Below, in pieces: positions 43,064-52,134 of a DNA stretch of 64,000 nt. Made by a program: the position numbers and the translations under genes. Below the pieces are notes generated by a model. The model searched no databases and was not told the DNA's origin. It saw nothing but the letters and a program-made list of their open reading frames with translations. The stretch covers positions 16,628-80,627 of the forward strand of contig JAFVGH010000133.1 in NCBI GenBank assembly GCA_017475045.1. The letters are read 5' to 3'. The stretch's first letter is position 1; every line of letters begins with the position of its first letter. This stretch comes from Fibrobacter sp. GTDB taxonomy: Bacteria > Fibrobacterota > Fibrobacteria > Fibrobacterales > Fibrobacteraceae.

Positions 43064-44169
43064 ATTCCTGCTTCCTTCTTCAATTTCGCGTAGGTCTTGT
43101 CAATCCACTTGTCGGAATAGAAATGCACCATGGTAGACTTGATAATCCGCTTCACCGTATCCCGGGTGATTTTCACCTTCTGGTCCGATGCGAAAATACT
43201 GGAACCGTCGCCGATAATCTTCATGTTCTCTGCCGCCATGAACAGGGGCCACAGACAGAACAGGCGGGTCCGCATTTTCACGTTAGGCAAGAGCTTGGTG
43301 TAGGCGATAGCGTCGTCCAAGTGACTCCAAGCCTTTCTCACCAGTTCTTCCATGACCTGGGCGCGGCGTTTGTTATAGTCTTCCATGTCGCCCATGGGCG
43401 GTCCAAACATCTCGTAAGAATGGCTGAACCCATGACGGCGGCAGATTTCTTCGGGCACAAAGCACACCCGACGGGTCGAATCCTCTACGCAGTCCTTCAC
43501 GATGTTCGCCACCTGGAGTGCAAGCCCAAAGCTCACGTCCAGCTTCTGCAGTTCCGCCTTGCGGGCATCGCTAATCAGTTTCGTGTCGGCGGCAAAAAGA
43601 TTGGTGAGCAGCTTGCCCACAATTCCCGCCACATAGTAGCAGTACTCGTCCAGATCCTGAACCCGTTCCAGCGTAAACCAGCCGGAGCTAAGGGCAGCCT
43701 CTTGCCTAAGGGCAAACTTGGCCATGCCCTGGCACATTTCCACAGTCACCGCCCGCACCGGAGCAGCAAACTTTTCCGGAAGTTCCTTCAGCAAGGGCAC
43801 CACCACGTGAGTATGGAGGCACAGATCCATATAAGGGTGATCCGAACGGTGCCAACTTTCAGGCAAGGCCTTCTCGAAAGCCGCAATCGCCTCGTCAGAC
43901 AGGTCGGGCGACTTAAAGATGGCCGAAAACAGTCCCAGCACAATGTTCTTGCGGGTGGCCGTCATCTCGGGGTCGTCTTCTACAGTATCGGCAATGCGCA
44001 GGTACAGGTAGGCAAGCAAGATACTCTTGTGCAAGCGACCCTTGAGCACGTTAATGTTCAGCGCAAACGTCCTAGAAACCTTCAGCAGGATATCCTCGGC
44101 GTACTTCCAAGCCGCACGCCCATCCAGGACGTTCTCACCTACACCTATGGAATCTAAAATATTGGACAT
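43060..44169 (-). CDS. Squalene/phytoene synthase family protein, 369 aa
   Basis: The first Asp-rich motif is D61TVED65 in LRIADTVEDDPEM and the second is in NIVKDCVED (222-230). YCYYVAGIVGKLLTNLF and VSRTFALNINVL are closer to squalene synthases than to phytoene synthases. It would couple two farnesyl diphosphates head to head. No hopanoid or carotenoid genes are beside it, so the final product is unclear. It lies in a minus-strand operon between the membrane protein at 44172 (2-base gap) and lspA (4-base overlap). Confidence 0.85.
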   Translation of the reverse strand: MSNILDSIGVGENVLDGRAAWKYAEDILLKVSRTFALNINVLKGRLHKSILLAYLYLRIADTVEDDPEMTATRKNIVLGLFSAIFKSPDLSDEAIAAFEKALPESWHRSDHPYMDLCLHTHVVVPLLKELPEKFAAPVRAVTVEMCQGMAKFALRQEAALSSGWFTLERVQDLDEYCYYVAGIVGKLLTNLFAADTKLISDARKAELQKLDVSFGLALQVANIVKDCVEDSTRRVCFVPEEICRRHGFSHSYEMFGPPMGDMEDYNKRRAQVMEELVRKAWSHLDDAIAYTKLLPNVKMRTRLFCLWPLFMAAENMKIIGDGSSIFASDQKVKITRDTVKRIIKSTMVHFYSDKWIDKTYAKLKKEAGI

Positions 44170-44171
44170 GG

Positions 44172-44747
44172 CTAGTAAACTTCCGCAAGGATATCAGGGG
44201 GAATCTTCTTGGTCTTGGCCATGGCGTTCACATACTTCCACAGCCGCCCGTGAGATTCCGCATTTCTAAGCTTCTTCGTAAAACTCCAGATGGCACGGTT
44301 ATGGATATCCGCCTCGCTCTGCATCTTGCCCTTCACATCGGATTCGTAATGGGCGCGACGGTATTCCAGAAAATAGGCCGACTGAAAAATCACAGCCACC
44401 TTGCCCACTGCCAATCGGTACAGGACAATGACAAGTACCAAGAAAACAGCTACCGACGCAAAGCCATAAACTGCAGGAACCTGGGTAAACTTGTTCAACG
44501 CCCAGGCCACACTGACAGAACACCCCGACGCCAGCACCAGCGAAAAGAGCAGGTTCAGGGCACGGGTCACCGCAAACCTGGGAGAGTTACTGCCGAATTT
44601 TTCGGGCATGAAAGCCCATTTTTTTCCTTTCTTCACCATCTTCTTGAAAAAGAGTGGGTACGAACAGCGCATAAACCAGAAAAACAGAGGAACCCATAAA
44701 ACCAGGGGAATCCAGAACACGTAATCGAGACGAGCGAGAAACTGCAT
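44172..44747 (-). CDS. Unknown membrane protein, 191 aa
   Basis: I do not recognise the family. A first hydrophobic helix (YVFWIPLVLWVPLFFWF) lies near residues 9-26. Two more are near 70-90 and 95-115 (VYGFASVAVFLVLVIVLY). The rest is basic and cytoplasmic. An in-frame extension to 44795 exists, but the box CAAATGTA on the plus strand (TACATTTG on the coding strand, 44755-44762) would then lie inside the gene, so ATG 44747 is preferred. It is the first gene of the operon with the squalene synthase-like gene and is divergent from dnaA. Confidence 0.7.
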   Translation of the reverse strand: MQFLARLDYVFWIPLVLWVPLFFWFMRCSYPLFFKKMVKKGKKWAFMPEKFGSNSPRFAVTRALNLLFSLVLASGCSVSVAWALNKFTQVPAVYGFASVAVFLVLVIVLYRLAVGKVAVIFQSAYFLEYRRAHYESDVKGKMQSEADIHNRAIWSFTKKLRNAESHGRLWKYVNAMAKTKKIPPDILAEVY

Positions 44748-44795
44748 ACTAGGCCAAATGTAGTTATTTTGGCGAAATTTAAAGAATTCCGCCAC

Positions 44796-45018
44796 TTATT
44801 CGAGGGCTTTTAAGCGGCCTCATATTACAAACAAACTAACAAAAACATTTTTAATCTTTTGCCAATCAAGGACTTACGATGCCGGTCCGGGGTCATTTTT
44901 GCCCCTTTTTTGGGGCCCTCCCCCTTGAACTTATCAACAATCAAGGCTATTTTTCTAGATTATAAGGCCTACCTGTTGATAGATTTGTGAACCCGGTCCA
45001 CCGGTCAAGGATAGACGT
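44796..45018. promoter_or_regulatory. dnaA upstream region with DnaA-box-like sites
   Basis: TTATCAACA lies at 44931-44939 and CTATCAACA (reverse strand) at 44974-44982, each close to the DnaA box TTATCCACA. A TAGATTAT promoter box lies between them at 44957-44964. AATCAAGG occurs twice. The sites could autoregulate dnaA or mark part of an origin; two boxes are few for oriC. Confidence 0.45.
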
Positions 45019-46344
45019 ATGGCAATTGAATGGGAAAGAAGTTTGAACTACCTCCGCGGAATGCTTTCTGATTCCGTGTTCAAAACCTATTTCGCTCAGA
45101 CTAAGCTGATTAGCCAGACCACAGGACACGCCACTATTTCCATTCCTCCCGGACTGGACACTTCTGTCTATTCGGCCTACAAGGAACTCATCCGCCTGGC
45201 CTGGAAAGAAACCAACCATGACGACGTGGCCATGGAATTCGAATTCCAGCCACAAGAAATTGTTCCCCAGGCTGCCAAGAGCGAGAACGAATCCTTCAAG
45301 GATTTCATCAAGCCTAGCGTTCCTCTTTCCAGCAGCTACCGCTTCGAAAACTTTGTGCCCGGTGACAAGGCCCAGTTGGCCTTCAACGCAGCACTGGCCG
45401 TAGCCCGCAACCCTAACGGCACCCAGTACAACCCGCTGTTCATCTACGGTTCTTCTGGACTGGGCAAGACCCACTTGCTGCAGGCCATCGGTAACTACAT
45501 ACTGGAAGAGAATCCGGCAAAGCGGGTGTGCTACCTGACCTCTGAAGATTTCTCCCAGCAGTACATGAAGAGCCTGCGTGAAGGTCGTGTCACCGAGATG
45601 AGCGACTTCTACCGCAACGAAGTAGATATACTGCTCATCGATGACATCCAGAACTGGACCGGCAAGTACGAAACCCAGAACGAGTTCTTCTTGATATTCA
45701 ACGCCTTGCATCAGGCAGGCAAGCAGATCGTGCTGACATCAGACGCTCCCGCCGCCGAAGTCAAGAACCTTTCCGACCGTCTGGTAAGCCGATTCGCCTG
45801 GGGCCTCACTGTGGACATTCAGCCCCCCGAGGTGGAAACTCGCGAAGCCATCTTGCACAAGAAGGCCGAAGAGCGCCATCTTGAAATCAGCGACGAAGTT
45901 TTGCATTACCTGGCCGAAAATATCGCAAGCAACGTCCGTTGCCTGGAAAGCGCCATCATCAAGCTGACACTTCAGTCCAGCCTGTTGAATCACGATATCG
46001 ACATGAGCATCGCCCAGCGTGTGGTGACCGAAATCGCCCCCACGCTTCGCCGCCGTGTGAGCCTGGACTCCGTACTCCATACGGTGTCTGCTCACTACGA
46101 GGTTCCCGAGGCAAAGCTGGTGGAATCCGGACGTGGCACCAAGGAAGTTTCCAAGGCCCGTCAGGTAGCCATGTACCTGATGCGCGAACTCTCCCCCATC
46201 AGCCTCCAGAGCATCGGTTCCCGCTTTGGCGGAAAAGACCACTCCACCGTGGTCCATGCCATCAATTCCGTAAAGAAAGAAATGGCCTCTGACCCGAGCT
46301 TCGCCCGCCTTATCGAAAGCCTCAAGAATTCCATACACGACTAG
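45019..46344 (+). CDS. dnaA: Chromosomal replication initiator DnaA
   Basis: 441 residues. Domain I is at 1-80, followed by a short linker. The AAA+ domain has Walker A GSSGLGKTH (144-152) and Walker B DILLIDDIQ. The C-terminal DNA-binding domain has the signature GSRFGGKDHSTVVHAI. It opens the replication origin. dnaN, recF and gyrB are not next to it; instead a squalene synthase operon and typA flank it, unlike the classic dnaA-dnaN order. Confidence 0.97.
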   Translation: MAIEWERSLNYLRGMLSDSVFKTYFAQTKLISQTTGHATISIPPGLDTSVYSAYKELIRLAWKETNHDDVAMEFEFQPQEIVPQAAKSENESFKDFIKPSVPLSSSYRFENFVPGDKAQLAFNAALAVARNPNGTQYNPLFIYGSSGLGKTHLLQAIGNYILEENPAKRVCYLTSEDFSQQYMKSLREGRVTEMSDFYRNEVDILLIDDIQNWTGKYETQNEFFLIFNALHQAGKQIVLTSDAPAAEVKNLSDRLVSRFAWGLTVDIQPPEVETREAILHKKAEERHLEISDEVLHYLAENIASNVRCLESAIIKLTLQSSLLNHDIDMSIAQRVVTEIAPTLRRRVSLDSVLHTVSAHYEVPEAKLVESGRGTKEVSKARQVAMYLMRELSPISLQSIGSRFGGKDHSTVVHAINSVKKEMASDPSFARLIESLKNSIHD

Positions 46345-46374
46345 GGGTCTGCAAAAGCCTTCAAGCGTATTTTA

Positions 46375-46402
46375 GCGTGTTGCAAATTGCAGCACGTTTT
46401 TC
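46375..46402 (+). terminator. dnaA terminator overlapping the typA promoter
   Basis: The hairpin CGTGTTGCA-AAT-TGCAGCACG (46376-46396, one T-G pair) is followed by TTTTT. The T-run is also the upstream part of TTTTTCTAAATTTG, the typA promoter box (TAAATTTG, 46403-46410). Confidence 0.65.
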
Positions 46403-46410
46403 TAAATTTG
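46403..46410 (+). promoter_or_regulatory. TAnnTTTG promoter of typA
   Basis: TAAATTTG is an exact match to the TAnnTTTG element, 34 bases upstream of the typA ATG and directly after the dnaA terminator T-run. Confidence 0.6.
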
Positions 46411-46444
46411 GGCCCAAAATAAACAAGAATCAAAAGAGCCCTCT

Positions 46445-48280
46445 ATGGATCAATCTAAAATCAGAAACGTCGCCATTATCGCCCACGTTGACCACGGTAA
46501 AACTACCCTGGTGGACCAGCTCCTCAAGCAGTGCGGAACCTTCCACGAAGGTGAAGAAGTCAACGAACGCGTGATGGACAGCGACAACCTGGAACGGGAA
46601 CGCGGCATCACCATCCTTTCCAAAAACACCAGCGTCATGTACAAGGGCTACCGCGTGAACATCGTAGATACCCCGGGGCACGCCGACTTTGGCGGCCAGG
46701 TGGAACGCGTGCTGGGTACCGTGGACGGTGTGTTGCTGGTGGTGGACGCCTTCGAAGGCCCCATGGCCCAGACCCGTTTCGTGACCCAGAAGGCTCTTGA
46801 ACTCGGCCTTATTCCCATCGTGGTGGTGAACAAGATCGACCGCGACGGTTGTAACCCCCACGGCGCTCTGGACAAGGTGTTTGACCTGTTCTGCGAACTG
46901 GACGCCAACGAAGAACAGCTGGACTTCGACAAGGTATTCGGCTCTGGCCGTAAGGGCATCTGCAAGGCCGAAATGGAAGATCCGGATGGCGACTTCAGCA
47001 TCCTCATGGACAAGATTATCGAGCGCATCCCGGCCCCGAAGGGCGACCCCGCCGCCGAACCGCTCCTGCAGATTGCATCCCTCGAATACTCCACCTTCCT
47101 CGGCCGCTTGGCCGTGGGCCGTGTGCAGCAGGGCGTGCTCAAGCCGAACCAGACCTACGCACAGGCCTTTACCGACGGCACCGTGAAGACCATCCGCCCC
47201 CAGAAAATCCTGCGCTACGAGGGCCTCACCCCGAAGCCGGTGGACGAAGCAGGTCCGGGCGAAATCGTGCTCATTGCAGGGCTTGACACCTTCGACATCG
47301 GCGATACCATCAGCGCTGCGAACAATCCGAAGCACCTGCCCCGCATCCATATCGACCCGCCCACCATCTCCATGATTTTTACCGTGAACACCTCGCCTCT
47401 CGCAGGCAAGTACGGCGGCAAGTTCATGACGGGTAACCAGCTCCAGGAACGCCTGGAACGTGCCCACATGGCAGACCCCGCCCTCCTCGTCGAAAAGGTG
47501 GACGGCGCCTCTACCTTCAAGGTTTCGGGCCGTGGCATTTTGCACCTTACCATCCTCGTGGAAAACATGCGTCGTGAACTGTACGAATTCACCATCGGAT
47601 CCCCCCAGGTGATTTTCCACAACGACGAAAACGGCAAGCTCCTGGAACCGGTGGAAGACTTCAAGGTAGAAGTGCCCAGCGAATTCAGCGGCGCCTGCAT
47701 CCAGGAAATCCAGCAGCGCAAGGGCGAAATGGTGAACATGGTCACCGACGACAACGACCGCGTGTCCCTGGAATTCATCGTGCCGAGCCGCGGCCTTATC
47801 GGTATCCGCCCGAAGCTCCTGTCACTTTCCAAGGGTTACGCCGTGACCCAGTCCTTCTTCAAAGAATACCAGCCCTACAAGGGAGAAATTCCCACCCGCA
47901 TCAACGGTGTGCTTATCGCCAAAGAACCGGGCGAAGCCGCCAGCTACGCGCTTTCCAACCTGGAAGACCGCGGCTACCTCATCATCGGACCGGGCGCCGA
48001 AGTTTATCCGGGCATGATCGTAGGCGAACACAACCGCGACGTGGACATTACCGTGAACGTCACCAAGGGCAAGCACCTCACCAACATGCGCTCCAAGTCC
48101 GCTGACGACATGATCCAGCTGACTCCTTACCGCCGCATGACCCTGGAAGAATGCGTCACCTTCATCAACGAAGACGAATGCATCGAAGTCACGCCCGAAG
48201 TGCTCCGCCTTCGCAAGACCGAGCTGGACCCCATCCGCCGCAAGCAGCTGTCCAAACGCCCCGCTGAAGACGATGATTAA
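46445..48280 (+). CDS. typA: Translational GTPase TypA/BipA
   Basis: 611 residues, normal length. The GTPase motifs are [10 protein letters not shown] (G1), [10 protein letters not shown] (G3) and VVNKIDRDG (G4). Elongation-factor-like domains II, III and V follow, with the TypA-specific C-terminal region ([31 protein letters not shown]). It acts on the ribosome in stress adaptation and 50S assembly. It is a single-gene unit between its own promoter and the terminator at 48284-48316. Confidence 0.96.
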   Translation: MDQSKIRNVAIIAHVDHGKTTLVDQLLKQCGTFHEGEEVNERVMDSDNLERERGITILSKNTSVMYKGYRVNIVDTPGHADFGGQVERVLGTVDGVLLVVDAFEGPMAQTRFVTQKALELGLIPIVVVNKIDRDGCNPHGALDKVFDLFCELDANEEQLDFDKVFGSGRKGICKAEMEDPDGDFSILMDKIIERIPAPKGDPAAEPLLQIASLEYSTFLGRLAVGRVQQGVLKPNQTYAQAFTDGTVKTIRPQKILRYEGLTPKPVDEAGPGEIVLIAGLDTFDIGDTISAANNPKHLPRIHIDPPTISMIFTVNTSPLAGKYGGKFMTGNQLQERLERAHMADPALLVEKVDGASTFKVSGRGILHLTILVENMRRELYEFTIGSPQVIFHNDENGKLLEPVEDFKVEVPSEFSGACIQEIQQRKGEMVNMVTDDNDRVSLEFIVPSRGLIGIRPKLLSLSKGYAVTQSFFKEYQPYKGEIPTRINGVLIAKEPGEAASYALSNLEDRGYLIIGPGAEVYPGMIVGEHNRDVDITVNVTKGKHLTNMRSKSADDMIQLTPYRRMTLEECVTFINEDECIEVTPEVLRLRKTELDPIRRKQLSKRPAEDDD

Positions 48281-48283
48281 TGA

Positions 48284-48316
48284 CAAAAAAAGGCTCGTTA
48301 ATACGAGCCTTTTTTA
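48284..48316. terminator. Bidirectional rho-independent terminator (typA / prfB)
   Basis: The perfect arms AGGCTCGT and ACGAGCCT (48291-48310) enclose a TAAT loop. A-rich sequence lies on the left and T on the right. It ends the convergent typA and prfB transcripts. Confidence 0.88.
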
Positions 48317-48323
48317 TTACCCC

Positions 48324-49437
48324 CTAAGACCCTTGCGTCTCGCTGGTGCTGAGCAGGTAGGCGTTGATGAAAGGCTTGATCTTTCCGTCCAGCACGCCGG
48401 CGGTATCCGACGTTTCCACTCCGGTGCGGAGGTCCTTCACCAACTGGTAAGGCTGCAGCACGTAACTCCTGATCTGGCTTCCCCACTCCACCTTTTTCTT
48501 TTCGGCCATGCGGGCATCCCGCTTGGCTTCTTCTTCAAGGCGGTAGTGTTCGGCCACCATGGTCTTGAGCATCTTGTAGCAGGTCTCACGGTTCTGGATC
48601 TGGCTGCGTTCCGTCTGGCAGCTGGCCATAATGCCCGTAGGCAAGTGGGTCATGCGCACGGCGGAGTCCGTCTTGTTGATGTACTGGCCTCCGGCACCGC
48701 TACTGCGGTAGGTGTCCACACGCACATCCGACATGTCCAAATCAAAGTCCACGTCTTCGTGTTCAGGGTAAAGGTACACGGCGGTAAAGCTGGTGTGGCG
48801 TCGGGCATTGGCGTCGAAGGGACTGATTCGCACCAGGCGGTGCACGCCAATTTCAGAACGCAACAGTCCGTAAGCGTTTTCGCAGGTCACCTCGATGGTG
48901 GCACTCTTGAGGCCCGCGTCTTCGGCCTCCTGAAAGTCCACCACCTTGAAGTCCATCTTTTCCCGCTCAAAGAAGTGGGTGTACATGCGGAACAGCATCA
49001 AGGCCCAGTCTTGCGACTCGGTACCGCCTGCGCCAGGATGTATAGACATGAGGCAGCTGCAGGCGTCGTCGGGCCCGTTCAGCATCTTCTTGAATTCCAT
49101 TTCCTCTATGCGGGCCTTCAGGGCGGCAACGTCCGCCTCGATGCTAGCCGTAAGCTCGGCGGAGTTTTCGTCCTTGGACATTTCGTAAAGTTCGGCCAGG
49201 TCGTCGCAGGTCTGGGAAACTTCTTTCCAGCCGTCCAACAGGGAACGCAGGTTTCCTATTTTTTTCATCATGGACTGTGCTTTTTCCTGGTCGTTCCAGA
49301 GGTTCGGGTCGCTGGAATCCTTTTCCAGCACATAAAGCTCTTCGGTCTTTGCCTCTAAGTCAAAGATACCCCCAGAGCTTGTCTATGCGGGAGCGCAGTT
49401 CAATAAGCCCGGTGTGTGTAGTTTGGAACATAGACAT
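48324..49437 (-). CDS. prfB: Peptide chain release factor 2 with programmed +1 frameshift
   Basis: The first 25 codons run from ATG 49437 and end at an in-frame TGA (49362-49360) in the context GGGGGTATCTTTGAC. Skipping the T at 49362 moves to the long frame (49361 down to 48324), giving about 370 residues. The SD-like GGGGG three bases upstream of CTT-TGA-C is the classic autoregulatory site: when RF2 is scarce, ribosomes shift. The product has SPFD for stop-codon recognition (VRISPFDANARR) and GGQ for peptide release (SSGAGGQYINKTDSAVR). RF2 reads TGA and TAA. Confidence 0.95.
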
Positions 49438-49446
49438 TAAACTTTA

Positions 49447-49481
49447 GTGGTTAGGATCTAGAGGCTAGGGGCTAGAGGCAA
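49447..49481. repeat. Heptamer tandem array, GNGGYTA type
   Basis: Five units follow one another: GTGGTTA, GGATCTA, GAGGCTA, GGGGCTA, GAGGCAA. It begins 9 bases upstream of the prfB start codon. Confidence 0.65.
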
Positions 49482-49535
49482 GCATCATGGCTTCGCCATC
49501 CGATATAGACGCAAAGCGTGTGCGACTTTCATCAC
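49482..49535. repeat. Short dyads between two inverted heptamer arrays
   Basis: Small hairpins ATGGC-TTC-GCCAT and ACGC-AAA-GCGT lie between the arrays at 49447-49481 and 49536-49563. Together they form an inverted composite element of about 117 bp filling the prfB/SurA-like gene spacer. Confidence 0.45.
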
Positions 49536-49563
49536 TAGATCCTAGTCTCTAATTTCTAGACTC
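49536..49563 (-). repeat. Heptamer tandem array, inverted orientation
   Basis: On the minus strand the units are GAGTCTA, GAAATTA, GAGACTA, GGATCTA. The array abuts the stop codon of the SurA-like gene. TAGGATCTAG occurs in both arrays in opposite orientation. Confidence 0.65.
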
Positions 49564-50570
49564 TACTTCGCTCCGATGGCCTCGGGAGGAGTGTACTTCT
49601 TATCCAGGTACTGGACCTTGTAAACCTTTCCAAGTCCGTCCAGATAGGCCTTCAGCTGCATCTGGCGGTCCTGTTCGGCCTGCACTCGCAGAATGTAGTC
49701 AATCTGGTGCTTGTAGCTTTCGTACTTGCCGTCGTTCTTTTCGGTCAGCATGAAAATGCTGATACCGTCTTTTTCGTTAATGATATCGGAAATGTCACCC
49801 ACGTTCATCTTGGCGATGGCCTTCACGTAGGCGTCTCCCTTGGACTTGGCAATAAACTTGTTCATGACGCCACCGGTCTTCTTGGCTTCGGGGTCGTCGC
49901 TGTAAATGGCGGCCAACTGAGCAAAAGTAGCCTTTTTGCTACGGACCTGGGCGGCAAGTCCCTTCAGCATATCCTTGGCATCGCTGATTTCCTGGGCCTT
50001 CTTGCCCTTGGTGCTTATAAAGATGCGGGCACCGCTCACGGTATCGTTAATGGAGGCCTTGGACTTGTTCAGTTCCCAGAAAGCCTGGCGCTGCTTTTCG
50101 GTGGGTTCTGCCGGGTAAGGCACCTTCTTTTCAAGCAAGACTTCGCTCTTCAGCTGGTCTTCGATTTTTTCTTTGAACTGGGCCATGGTGGTGTTGGACT
50201 TTTTCAGTTCGGCCTGGAAGGCGGCATCGCTAGGAAACTGGGCCTTGAAAAGGGCAGAAACACTGTCCACCTTGGCGGCAGAGACCTTAATTCCCTGCTT
50301 CTTGCATTCCAGCTTGACCAGTTCCTGGCCAACCAGGTTGTCGATTACCGCATAGCGCAGCTGGGTCATCATCTCGTCGGTGAGTTTCTTGCCCCGGAAC
50401 TGCTGGGCACCCAGCATCTGGGCAAGGCTATCGATCTTGCCACCCGAAATGCCCACCTTTTCCACGCGAATCACGTCAAAGCTCTTGCCATTCATCAACT
50501 GGGCAGAGGCCACGGCAGCCATAAGCAGGACTGCGGCCATACCACGAGAAATCAACTTAAAAGAACGCAT
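49563..50570 (-). CDS. SurA/PpiC-like periplasmic peptidyl-prolyl isomerase, 335 aa
   Basis: The signal peptide MRSFKLISRGMAAVLLMAAV is cleaved after ASA. A SurA-like N-terminal chaperone region (about 30-170) has TQLRYAVIDNLVGQELVKLE. A parvulin-type rotamase domain follows (about 175-295) with ARIFISTKGKK, FAQLAAIYSDDPEAKKTGG and VGDISDIINEKDGISIFML. It would assist folding of outer-membrane proteins. A TATATTAT box and an AAGGATAG ribosome-binding site lie upstream. Its stop touches the inverted heptamer array. Confidence 0.87.
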   Translation of the reverse strand: MRSFKLISRGMAAVLLMAAVASAQLMNGKSFDVIRVEKVGISGGKIDSLAQMLGAQQFRGKKLTDEMMTQLRYAVIDNLVGQELVKLECKKQGIKVSAAKVDSVSALFKAQFPSDAAFQAELKKSNTTMAQFKEKIEDQLKSEVLLEKKVPYPAEPTEKQRQAFWELNKSKASINDTVSGARIFISTKGKKAQEISDAKDMLKGLAAQVRSKKATFAQLAAIYSDDPEAKKTGGVMNKFIAKSKGDAYVKAIAKMNVGDISDIINEKDGISIFMLTEKNDGKYESYKHQIDYILRVQAEQDRQMQLKAYLDGLGKVYKVQYLDKKYTPPEAIGAK

Positions 50571-50672
50571 TATCTATCCTTGTTAAAGATTTTAACGGGC
50601 ATAATATAGCAATTTCACTGATTCAGGGGCCACCCATTTCGCACTCAGGCGGCAAGGATATATATTTATGGG

Positions 50673-51218
50673 GTGAACTTCGACGATTCCAGATTTATTC
50701 AGGTCCACCACCGCAACGTGTGGGGGGAGTGGACTTTTGTCTTTGACGGAATCAAGCTCTGCGGCCTCAGATTCCAGGGCGGAAAAACGGCCAGCAGTCT
50801 CAAAGCCTGCGCCTACGCCGAACCCGAGGCCGAGGGGAAAGTCCGGGGCAGAAACGCCCAGGTCTATCAGCAGGCCCGGCGGGAACTGAACCTGTACCTG
50901 GCAGGCAAAATCAAGAAATTCACCATTCCCGTAAAGATTTACGGCACGGAATTCCAGACGAAGGTATTGGAAGCCACACGGGCAATTCCCTACGGGGAGA
51001 CGCGAACCTACAAGGAAATCGCCGAAGCCATCGGACACCCCCATGCAGAACGCTCCGTCGGGAACGCCCTCCACGGGAACCCTCTGCAGGTGGTTGTTCC
51101 TTGCCATCGGGTCGTGAGCAGCCACAAGGGAATCGGAGGCTACGCCCTCGGCACAGACCTGAAACGTAAACTACTTTGTATGGAAAACGCCATACAGAAC
51201 GAACTGGACCTGGAATAA
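50673..51218 (+). CDS. ogt: Methylated-DNA-protein-cysteine methyltransferase
   Basis: 181 residues from GTG 50673; an ATG at 50668 runs into a stop at once. The helix-turn-helix region is PYGETRTYKEIAEAIGHPHA and the suicide cysteine is in VVVPCHRVVSSHKGIGGYA. It removes the alkyl group from O6-methylguanine in one irreversible step. TATATTTA at 50661-50668 ends 4 bases before the GTG, so the mRNA would be leaderless. It is divergent from the SurA-like gene and convergent with the HAD phosphatase gene (2-base gap). Confidence 0.93.
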   Translation: MNFDDSRFIQVHHRNVWGEWTFVFDGIKLCGLRFQGGKTASSLKACAYAEPEAEGKVRGRNAQVYQQARRELNLYLAGKIKKFTIPVKIYGTEFQTKVLEATRAIPYGETRTYKEIAEAIGHPHAERSVGNALHGNPLQVVVPCHRVVSSHKGIGGYALGTDLKRKLLCMENAIQNELDLE

Positions 51219-51220
51219 TC

Positions 51221-51907
51221 CTAGCCGAGTTCAACAAGATTTTTCAGAAGTATCCAGAGTTCTTCGTAGCTCTGGACAATGTTTTCTGGCTTTAGCGGGA
51301 TCAAGTTCACCGGCTTTCCGAACCCGCAGAGGAGCGTAATGCAGTCGACTCCGGCGTTGCGGGCGGCCAGAATGTCGGGCTGGTCATCACCCACCATCAC
51401 GGTTTCGGCGGGAGAGACACCTGCGGATTCCATGATTTTCAACAGACCCGCGGGGCTCGGCTTGCGTTCGGGCGTGGTATCACCGCAAAGAAAAAATTCA
51501 AAACGATCGCGAAGGCCGAAATGCTCCAGAATCTTTTCTGTAGGGCGGAGAGGCTTGTTCGTAAGCATGGCCACACGGGCTTTGCTTTCGCGCAAAAACT
51601 CAACCACTCCCGGATTCGGGAGCGTACGTTCGGTACAATGCTCCCAGTAAAAATCCGAATAGACCTTATGGACCATTTCAATGGTAACGCCCGTACGGGC
51701 CACGTTTTCAGGGAGCGCCGCCTCCCCCATGCTCCGTTCAATCAGTTTCATAGAGCCGTTCCCGATAAAGGTCCTCACACGCTGTTCGTCATGTTCCGGC
51801 AAGCCGAAATGGGAGAGCGCATAGTTCACCGCCACGGCAAGGTCGCCGAGGGTATTGAACAGCGTGCCGTCCAGATCAAACACGATGAGGGATTTCTTTT
51901 GGAGCAT
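51221..51907 (-). CDS. gph: HAD-superfamily phosphoglycolate phosphatase-like enzyme, 228 aa
   Basis: HAD motif I is IVFDLDGTLFNTLGDLA (nucleophile Asp11, acid Asp13). Motif II is AMLTNKP, and motif IV is MVGDDQPDILAARNAGVD. A C1-type helical cap domain lies between motifs I and II, as in Gph/PGP. It probably dephosphorylates 2-phosphoglycolate made during DNA repair; other small sugar phosphates are possible. TACATTTG (minus, 51916-51923) lies 8 bases before the ATG and there is no ribosome-binding site. Confidence 0.85.
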   Translation of the reverse strand: MLQKKSLIVFDLDGTLFNTLGDLAVAVNYALSHFGLPEHDEQRVRTFIGNGSMKLIERSMGEAALPENVARTGVTIEMVHKVYSDFYWEHCTERTLPNPGVVEFLRESKARVAMLTNKPLRPTEKILEHFGLRDRFEFFLCGDTTPERKPSPAGLLKIMESAGVSPAETVMVGDDQPDILAARNAGVDCITLLCGFGKPVNLIPLKPENIVQSYEELWILLKNLVELG

Positions 51908-51928
51908 AGCGCGCCCAAATGTAGAAAT

Positions 51929-52123
51929 TTACCGCAAGAATTCCATTTCAACGAGAAAACGGTAAAAGCAAAGCGCCGACACACCCAAGATAAACACCAG
52001 CACGATTACGAACTGCACCGGATGCTCCCGGAAACTATAATCCGCCTTGCCATACGAGAACTGCCCGCGGACAATCGCACTGATAAAAAGCGCCAAGAAG
52101 ATTAAGGCTAGCAGAAGGGACAT
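51929..52123 (-). CDS. Small two-helix membrane protein, 64 aa
   Basis: I do not recognise it. Two strongly hydrophobic segments (SLLLALIFLALFISAIV, 2-18, and VQFVIVLVFILGVSALCFY, about 36-54) flank a short polar loop (GQFSYGKADYSFREHP). It fits neatly between the lipoprotein gene (ends 52135) and gph on the same strand. Coding is supported by the two-helix pattern, but there is no clear ribosome-binding site. Confidence 0.55.
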   Translation of the reverse strand: MSLLLALIFLALFISAIVRGQFSYGKADYSFREHPVQFVIVLVFILGVSALCFYRFLVEMEFLR

Positions 52124-52134
52124 GAAATTTTGCG

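Noticed and set aside
44886..44925. GGGG...CCCCTTTTTT upstream of dnaA considered as a terminator.
   Set aside because: No plus-strand gene ends there and the flanking genes diverge, so nothing would need terminating; the stem is also only four pairs.
46430..47620. A 396-codon antisense open frame opposite typA.
   Set aside because: TypA motifs are unambiguous on the plus strand; the opposite frame is a shadow.
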